A stretch of 12,898 nt of DNA from Bacteroidota bacterium (GTDB taxonomy: Bacteria; Bacteroidota; Bacteroidia; Cytophagales; Cyclobacteriaceae): positions 1-12,898 of the forward strand of contig JAEYXN010000045.1 of the NCBI GenBank assembly GCA_023431285.1, given 5' to 3'. The notes under the pieces are model-generated. The model was given only the letters and a program-made list of their open reading frames with translations. It searched no databases and was not told the DNA's origin. Positions 8,045-12,898 of the stretch are shown one piece after another. The position numbers and the translations under genes are program-made. How positions within the stretch are numbered: the first letter of the stretch is position 1; every line of letters begins with the position of its first letter.

Positions 8045-8108
8045 GACAGCGCCTAATCTCCTTTTTTATATTTTTAGGATTGCATTTCTCTTGGGTAACA
8101 CCGGAGAT

Positions 8109-8122
8109 TTTCGTTTACGAAA
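8109..8122. repeat. Inverted repeat just before the esterase gene
   Basis: TTTCGT and ACGAAA are a perfect 6-base palindrome with a 2-base centre, ending 13 bases before the ATG at 8136. As RNA it would form a 5-base stem with a TTTA loop close to the ribosome landing site; as DNA it resembles an operator. The same 91-base gap holds a TATATTTTTA stretch at 8067-8076 that misses the Bacteroidota -7 consensus by one base (no final G), with no clear -33 partner. Significance is uncertain. Confidence 0.25.
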
Positions 8123-8135
8123 GACCGTTTCAGTT

Positions 8136-11100
8136 ATGTCAACGTCGCTCGCATTTTCTCTCTCAAGAATGCGTATTCTGCTTGGTGGAATATTACTTGT
8201 ATTGCTTGCTACGTTGGTGGCGAAAGGTCAGCCTGAAAACCAGATTCATCATGAGGTTGTTGGGGAATACACTACCGATGTTTGGATATATACGCCACCT
8301 GGTTATTCTCCTACCGGAGCGCCTAGTCCTGTATTGCTTTCTCTCCATGGCGGCTCAGGGATTGTGGATGACAATAACTATAATGTAATTATCAACAATT
8401 ATTCTGGCGATGTACTTCACCTCACTCCAGGAAGGCTTATCTGGCGAAATCAGTGGGATACTTCGTTGCCATTCATAGTTGTCTCGCCACATTTGAAGAG
8501 AGACTTGTCCGTGCCGTTGGTGAATGAGCAAACGTGGCCTACAGACTTGTTAGATGAAGTTGTAGAATACGTAAAGGATAATTTTAATGCTGATCCTAAT
8601 CGACTTTATGTGACGGGAATTAGTGTTGGTGCTACGGGCTCGTGGGATTACGCGATCGATTATCCCGAGAAGGTTGCCGCCATTCTCCCGCTGGGAGGAA
8701 AAGGAGCAAGAAACAAGGCGTGTCTTGTCAGGGATGTTCCAATTTGGGCTCACCATGGTCAGGATGACGGCCTCGTTCCCAATCGCTTCACCACTGACAT
8801 GATTGATGCGATCCTGAATTGTTCTCCTGCAGGGAAATACATACCGCACTATAACCTTAATAATTCGATGGATCATGTTGTTTGGAATCAGATCTATTCG
8901 AACAGAGGCAAATATGAGGTATATGACTGGCTTTTGAAGTTTGAAAAGGGAGATGATTCAAACAAATCACCCACGGTGCTGACAGGTGTGGACAGGACTG
9001 TCGTAGTTCGCCCAGGTCCCATGTACCTCTCCAGTGAATATTTTGATTCGGATGGTCAAATTGTTAACGTTCAGTGGACTCAAACAAACAACCCTGGAAT
9101 CAATCTTGGTTTGTCGGATACTGATTCGAAATTTCTGAGGATCGGCAATCCTCAGGTTGGAAACTTCACCTTCCGGTTGACTGTGACGGATGATGACGGC
9201 GCTACCTCATTTGATGAGGTAAACATTAACATTGTGGCGTCGCATGCCCGGACGTTAACCGGGATGACAATCCATACCCAGAATGCCGCGACTTCCACTC
9301 TTATTGGGACGCTGGCGGATGATCAGGTCTGGGATCTAAGCGAATTAGGAAGCAGAATTAATATACAAACAACGGCAAACGCTTCTACGCCAGCGACCAC
9401 ACGTGTCCGATGGAGTATTAACAGTGACCAACATTCGAAGGATATCGGGGCTACGTCTGGCATTTACACCATTAAAGATGTTACGGCTGTCTTTGGCACT
9501 TCGGGGTGGATTGCCCTTAAAGGAACGTATTTGATTTGTGCGACCCCTTATTCAAATAATGTGTTTGCAAATGAGGGGGCTTCGCTGTGTTATAAGGTTA
9601 CGTTTACAGACGATAAAAATGCTACGAAGTACTATGCAATGTCTGGTAATCTCACAAATCTTAGTTCATGGAATAGTATGCCGGATGGAAGTGGATCACC
9701 ACCTCTGAACTTCAGCACTGCAAATCAATGGTTCATTGTTTCATCCACGGCATCTGTTCCTTCAGAATTGAGGATTACAGGAGCTAATACCAGATTTGTT
9801 CTCACGCCTACGGCGAATGTCACTGTAACTGATAGTTTGGTTGCGCAGGTACATCTTGAAGACAAATCGAGGCTCGTGGTTTCAGGTAGTGGAGGAGTGA
9901 AGACTTTCTCTTCGGTGAGCCGTTCTTCTACTGTTGTTTTCGCGAACACCACAAGTGTACCGGGTGGAAATATTACTGTGGGAAATCTAACGATAACGGG
10001 TGCAGGACCGAAAGTTCATACTGGACTTAATACATTCGTAAGGGGTGATTTATTTGTGGATACTGGAGTAGATCTACTGAATGTTACATCAGGTGGAAAT
10101 AGCACATTTTATGTATCAGGAAATGTAACTATAAAGACAAGCTCGACTGTTCCGTATGTCTTACGGATTGCGGAAGGATATGGAAGTCAGTATGTGAATC
10201 TACCTGGGAACCACGCTTTCCGGGGCCTCACAGTCGAGAAAGGCTGCACTATGGAAGTCGTCGCGCCCACACCTTCAACAATTACAATTGGATCTTTTAC
10301 CGGAGGTGGGAGGGTAGACCTGGACCCGTATTCTCTGCTGAAGCTAAACGGTCATAATCTGACCTTAATTAATGCTGCAGCCTTGAATCCTCCCGGTGGA
10401 ACTCCTCGAACTGGAAGAATTGACCTTACGGGAAGTATTCTTAGCATTACAGCAAATGCGCCCTCGGTGTTAAACTTACATCCGGCACCAGGAGGAAACG
10501 AACTGAAAAAGCTTCTTCTAAATTTGCCTGCTGCGCACGACGGGCTGAGGCTTATGGACACGTTGAAGATAATGGAGGGCGTTGAGATTACCAATGGCAA
10601 ACTCCTCTCCAACGGTCTCCTCACTCTCACTTCAACCCTAACAACCACCGCGTATGTCGCACCCGTTGTGGGCACAGCCAGTATTGAAGGTGATGTAAAC
10701 GTTGAACGCATGATTCGTCCAGGCAACATGTATCGTTACCTGTCATTCCCTGTGGAGGGTTTCACCGTTGCCGACCTCCAGGAATTTATCCCTGTAACAG
10801 GAAACTTCGAGCAATCTTCTCCCGGATTTTCAAACAGTCCGTCTCTTTACGTGTACAATGATGGACTGGCAACCTGGGTTCCCTATCCCGATGCAGCGCA
10901 AGGAAGCGCAGCTCCGCTGGAGGTTGGAAAGGGATATGCGGTTTACACCCGCGGGTTTCCAGACAAACCCAAAAAAATTGTGATGAGAGGGCCACTTCGA
11001 AAGGGAACAGTGAACTTCACAGATCTCGCAACAAATCCATCAGGATCGCCAACCAGAGGATGGACGCTGATTGGAAACCCATACGCGGCACCCATTCGAT

Positions 11101-12230
11101 GGGACGGCGCTGGAGCACCGGTAGGCTGGACGCATTCGAATATTGATGCAGGTATTTTCGTTCGCGATAACGAACTCCAGGATTTCAGAGTAACCGACGG
11201 AGAAGTTGGGGATGAAGAATTGCCAAACTCCTTCATCTCCTCAGGACAATCGTTCTGGATCAGATCAATCAACGGATCACCGGGTATATCTGTTCTTGAA
11301 AATGCAAAACAACCTGACAACTCGGTTCAACTCTATCGTACTCAACGTTCCGACGCCACGTTTCTTTCAATGACACTTCAGAGAAACAATCGCGTGAATA
11401 CGAGTTATATCAAATTCAATTCGTATGGAAAAACCTCCTGGATCAAACGCTTCGACACAATCAAAAGACTGGGTGACCATGGCAATATTTCTGTATTGTC
11501 TGACGAAAAATATGCTTTCGCGATCAAGAACCTCTCCGATACAATCTGCTCCCAGGAGGTTCCGCTAATGGTAGAGACAAAAGAGTCCGGCGTTCACAGT
11601 ATCCGATTCAAAGGCACTGCGTTCGATAATTTCATCTATCAACTTTACGTCGTGGATCAGTTTACAGGAGAGAAAAGAGCCGTTTCCGAAAACGATGAAT
11701 ATGTATTTCAGATCACCAACGAGTCTGCATCCAAATCACCCTACCGGTTTAGCCTGATTATCGAAACATCGAATCTATTACAACCGGCTATTGCTCTTGA
11801 AGACGGCTATCTTGTTTCTTCCGTGGACAATGTGCAATGGATGTTCAACGGAGTTGACATCGAAGGAGCAACCGGTTCATTATTCCTCCCGCGTGAAAAT
11901 GGAGAGTATTCCGTCTATACCGTTGGCAAGGGATGTTCCAAAACTTCGGCTCCTTTCTCATTCAGGATCACTGATGTTGAACGCGGTGGCGAACCAGTGA
12001 AGTTGTATCCCAACCCAGCATCAGACCACGTGAACATTACCGGGCTGACGCCATCTTCGCAGATTGATTATGATATAACTTCACTCAACGGGATGTCTGT
12101 CCAGAGTGATGTCCTCCAGGTTGATGACTCAGGGGAGGCTGAGATCAAATTCGGATCTCTTGCCCAGGGTTTTTACATCATCCGACTGAAAGGCAGCAAG
12201 CAGTATGATTTTAAGCTAACGATTCAGTAG
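8136..12230 (+). CDS. Large T9SS-secreted modular esterase
   Basis: A protein of 1364 residues. The frame is open further upstream into the trehalase gene, but the ATG at 8136 (or 8169) gives a signal peptide with core at about residues 14-28 and likely cleavage near AKGQ at residue 32. Residues about 35-272 are an alpha/beta-hydrolase of the PHB-depolymerase/CE1-like type: an LHGG oxyanion motif, GIS163VG nucleophile elbow, D210 or D211 in GQDDG, and H247 in MDHVVW. Residues about 278-368 form a PKD-like domain ending in FRLTVTDDDGATS. Residues about 374-495 resemble an Ig-like domain often found in secreted Bacteroidota proteins (core TYLICATPYS). Residues about 500-850 are Ser/Thr/Gly/Asn-rich and beta-repetitive, adhesin-like. 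Residues about 855-1065 carry a module with RGWTLIGNPYAAPIRW. The last 76 residues are a type A T9SS sorting domain (KLYPNPASDH to KLTIQ), so the product should cross the outer membrane and be cell-attached or released. Substrate is unknown: polysaccharide acyl groups, feruloyl esters or polyesters are possible. Confidence 0.9.
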   Translation: MSTSLAFSLSRMRILLGGILLVLLATLVAKGQPENQIHHEVVGEYTTDVWIYTPPGYSPTGAPSPVLLSLHGGSGIVDDNNYNVIINNYSGDVLHLTPGRLIWRNQWDTSLPFIVVSPHLKRDLSVPLVNEQTWPTDLLDEVVEYVKDNFNADPNRLYVTGISVGATGSWDYAIDYPEKVAAILPLGGKGARNKACLVRDVPIWAHHGQDDGLVPNRFTTDMIDAILNCSPAGKYIPHYNLNNSMDHVVWNQIYSNRGKYEVYDWLLKFEKGDDSNKSPTVLTGVDRTVVVRPGPMYLSSEYFDSDGQIVNVQWTQTNNPGINLGLSDTDSKFLRIGNPQVGNFTFRLTVTDDDGATSFDEVNINIVASHARTLTGMTIHTQNAATSTLIGTLADDQVWDLSELGSRINIQTTANASTPATTRVRWSINSDQHSKDIGATSGIYTIKDVTAVFGTSGWIALKGTYLICATPYSNNVFANEGASLCYKVTFTDDKNATKYYAMSGNLTNLSSWNSMPDGSGSPPLNFSTANQWFIVSSTASVPSELRITGANTRFVLTPTANVTVTDSLVAQVHLEDKSRLVVSGSGGVKTFSSVSRSSTVVFANTTSVPGGNITVGNLTITGAGPKVHTGLNTFVRGDLFVDTGVDLLNVTSGGNSTFYVSGNVTIKTSSTVPYVLRIAEGYGSQYVNLPGNHAFRGLTVEKGCTMEVVAPTPSTITIGSFTGGGRVDLDPYSLLKLNGHNLTLINAAALNPPGGTPRTGRIDLTGSILSITANAPSVLNLHPAPGGNELKKLLLNLPAAHDGLRLMDTLKIMEGVEITNGKLLSNGLLTLTSTLTTTAYVAPVVGTASIEGDVNVERMIRPGNMYRYLSFPVEGFTVADLQEFIPVTGNFEQSSPGFSNSPSLYVYNDGLATWVPYPDAAQGSAAPLEVGKGYAVYTRGFPDKPKKIVMRGPLRKGTVNFTDLATNPSGSPTRGWTLIGNPYAAPIRWDGAGAPVGWTHSNIDAGIFVRDNELQDFRVTDGEVGDEELPNSFISSGQSFWIRSINGSPGISVLENAKQPDNSVQLYRTQRSDATFLSMTLQRNNRVNTSYIKFNSYGKTSWIKRFDTIKRLGDHGNISVLSDEKYAFAIKNLSDTICSQEVPLMVETKESGVHSIRFKGTAFDNFIYQLYVVDQFTGEKRAVSENDEYVFQITNESASKSPYRFSLIIETSNLLQPAIALEDGYLVSSVDNVQWMFNGVDIEGATGSLFLPRENGEYSVYTVGKGCSKTSAPFSFRITDVERGGEPVKLYPNPASDHVNITGLTPSSQIDYDITSLNGMSVQSDVLQVDDSGEAEIKFGSLAQGFYIIRLKGSKQYDFKLTIQ

Positions 12231-12243
12231 TCAGCCCCAGGTA

Positions 12244-12898
12244 TTAATCTTTTTTTTCGTGAACAGAATTCAATGTGTATTCCTCGCTAAATCGGCCAGG
12301 TTGAATGGGCATGTTTCGCCGTTGTGCATAGACATACGTGAATGCAACGCCGTAATACAAAATCAATGACGAGTAGAAAATGAAAAGAAGGATCAGCACA
12401 AAAGACGCTGATGGCCCAAAGTACTGCGCGAGCGTATTATAGAGGATAAGTTTTCCGAGAATGAATTTTCCGAGAGAGAAAAGAAGCGCGGTGATGAACC
12501 CACCTCCGAGACAGACGCGCCAGTGATTTTTTGCGTCAGGCAATACCTTGAACAACAACATAAACCAAACGGTACCGATGGCGACAGATAAGACGATGTT
12601 AAGAATTCGGATGACGGTCACTTGTAACGCTGGCAATTCCTCGCTGAAGTAATTATTAAGCAGCGCGAGGGAAGTGTCTGCGAGGGTTGACACACCGACG
12701 AGAAGGCCCGTGATCAACAGAATAGCAGCAGCCAGAGATCTTTCTGCAAACGTATATTTAAGACGACTGACATCCTTCCGCTTGATCTTCCAGATTTTGT
12801 GAATGGCTTCGCGAACAATCTTCAGCATCGTAGTGGCGACGAAGAGGAGAAACAAAAATCCAAAGATTGCTGTTAGCCAGTCGAGATCCGTGTTACTC
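12244..12898 (-). CDS. YihY/BrkB family membrane protein, 5' partial
   Basis: The minus-strand frame stays open to the last complete codon (12897), reading SNTDLDWLTAIFGFLFLLFV before the first possible TTG start at 12855, so the true start lies beyond the window and about 217 C-terminal residues are seen; complete family members are near 300. Five hydrophobic segments are visible, starting at WLTAIFGF, LAAAILLIT, ILNIVLSVAIG, GGGFITALLF and ASFVLILLFIFYSSLILYYG. The pattern GPSASFVLILLFIFYSS followed by YYGVAFTYVYA is characteristic of the YihY/BrkB C-terminus. The protein sits in the inner membrane; it was once misannotated as ribonuclease BN and its role remains unsettled. The C-terminal tail is short and charged (HEKKD). 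It faces the esterase gene end to end with only 13 bases between the stops and is probably unrelated to the glycan cluster. Confidence 0.9.
   Translation of the reverse strand, partial: SNTDLDWLTAIFGFLFLLFVATTMLKIVREAIHKIWKIKRKDVSRLKYTFAERSLAAAILLITGLLVGVSTLADTSLALLNNYFSEELPALQVTVIRILNIVLSVAIGTVWFMLLFKVLPDAKNHWRVCLGGGFITALLFSLGKFILGKLILYNTLAQYFGPSASFVLILLFIFYSSLILYYGVAFTYVYAQRRNMPIQPGRFSEEYTLNSVHEKKD

Noticed and set aside
7977..8135. An upstream in-frame ATG at 7977 for the esterase gene
   Set aside because: It lies inside the trehalase coding region in another frame, and the added residues would bury the signal peptide that begins at 8136 or 8169.
2350..12143. The 9-base word GAGGCTGAG at about 2350, 7508 and 12135 as a dispersed repeat
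   Set aside because: The copies are short, sit inside coding sequence, mostly encode Glu-Ala-Glu, and have no similar flanks.
12250..12257. A run of eight T after the esterase gene as an intrinsic terminator
   Set aside because: No stable GC-rich stem lies before it, and the run encodes lysines in the tail of the opposite gene.
1..12898. RNA genes, CRISPR arrays, insertion sequences, phage or plasmid functions
   Set aside because: No tRNA or rRNA-like stretches, spaced repeats, transposase motifs, terminal inverted repeats or integrase motifs were seen; coding sequence fills nearly all of the window.

Overview
The window looks like a piece of a Bacteroidota chromosome, probably a Cytophagales-type free-living glycan degrader. 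The evidence is a C-terminal type IX secretion (T9SS) sorting domain on a 1364-residue modular protein, lipoprotein signals on two enzymes, an ASPIC/UnbV plus FG-GAP protein of the kind that accompanies SusC/SusD loci, and gene starts that mostly lack a Shine-Dalgarno sequence. The exact genus cannot be told from sequence reading alone.

Layout. Six genes run rightwards and one runs leftwards. (1) 2-1921 is the C-terminal part of a calcium-motif-rich FG-GAP/VCBS protein whose start lies before the window. (2) 1918-2805 overlaps it by ATGA and encodes a membrane-anchored protein with a C-terminal GyrI-like effector-binding fold. (3) 2816-4876 follows after 10 bases and encodes an exported GH65 enzyme whose active site reads as a hydrolase, not a phosphorylase. 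(4) 4990-6357 encodes a lipoprotein of the vanadium-dependent haloperoxidase/PAP2 family with a complete vanadate site. (5) 6470-8044 encodes a lipoprotein trehalase (GH37). (6) 8136-12230 encodes a very large secreted esterase with a Ser-Asp-His triad, a PKD-like domain, a beta-rich adhesin-like stalk and a T9SS tail. (7) 12244-12898, on the minus strand, is the C-terminal part of a YihY/BrkB membrane protein whose start lies beyond the window and which is probably unrelated. Genes 1-3 are tightly packed and look co-transcribed; genes 4, 5 and 6 each have a 90-115 base leader.

How the genes may work together (inference). Genes 1, 3, 5 and 6 fit the downstream half of a glycan-use locus. The large secreted esterase would work outside the cell, removing ester groups from a polymer or other substrate. 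The GH65 glucosidase and the trehalase would release glucose from alpha-linked disaccharides in the periplasm or at the membrane. The FG-GAP protein would act on the surface beside a SusC/SusD pair that would have to lie upstream, outside the window. The haloperoxidase homologue is the least expected member. No RNA genes, insertion sequences, CRISPR arrays or phage genes were seen. No stretch longer than 300 bases lacks a gene; the longest gaps are about 112 bases.
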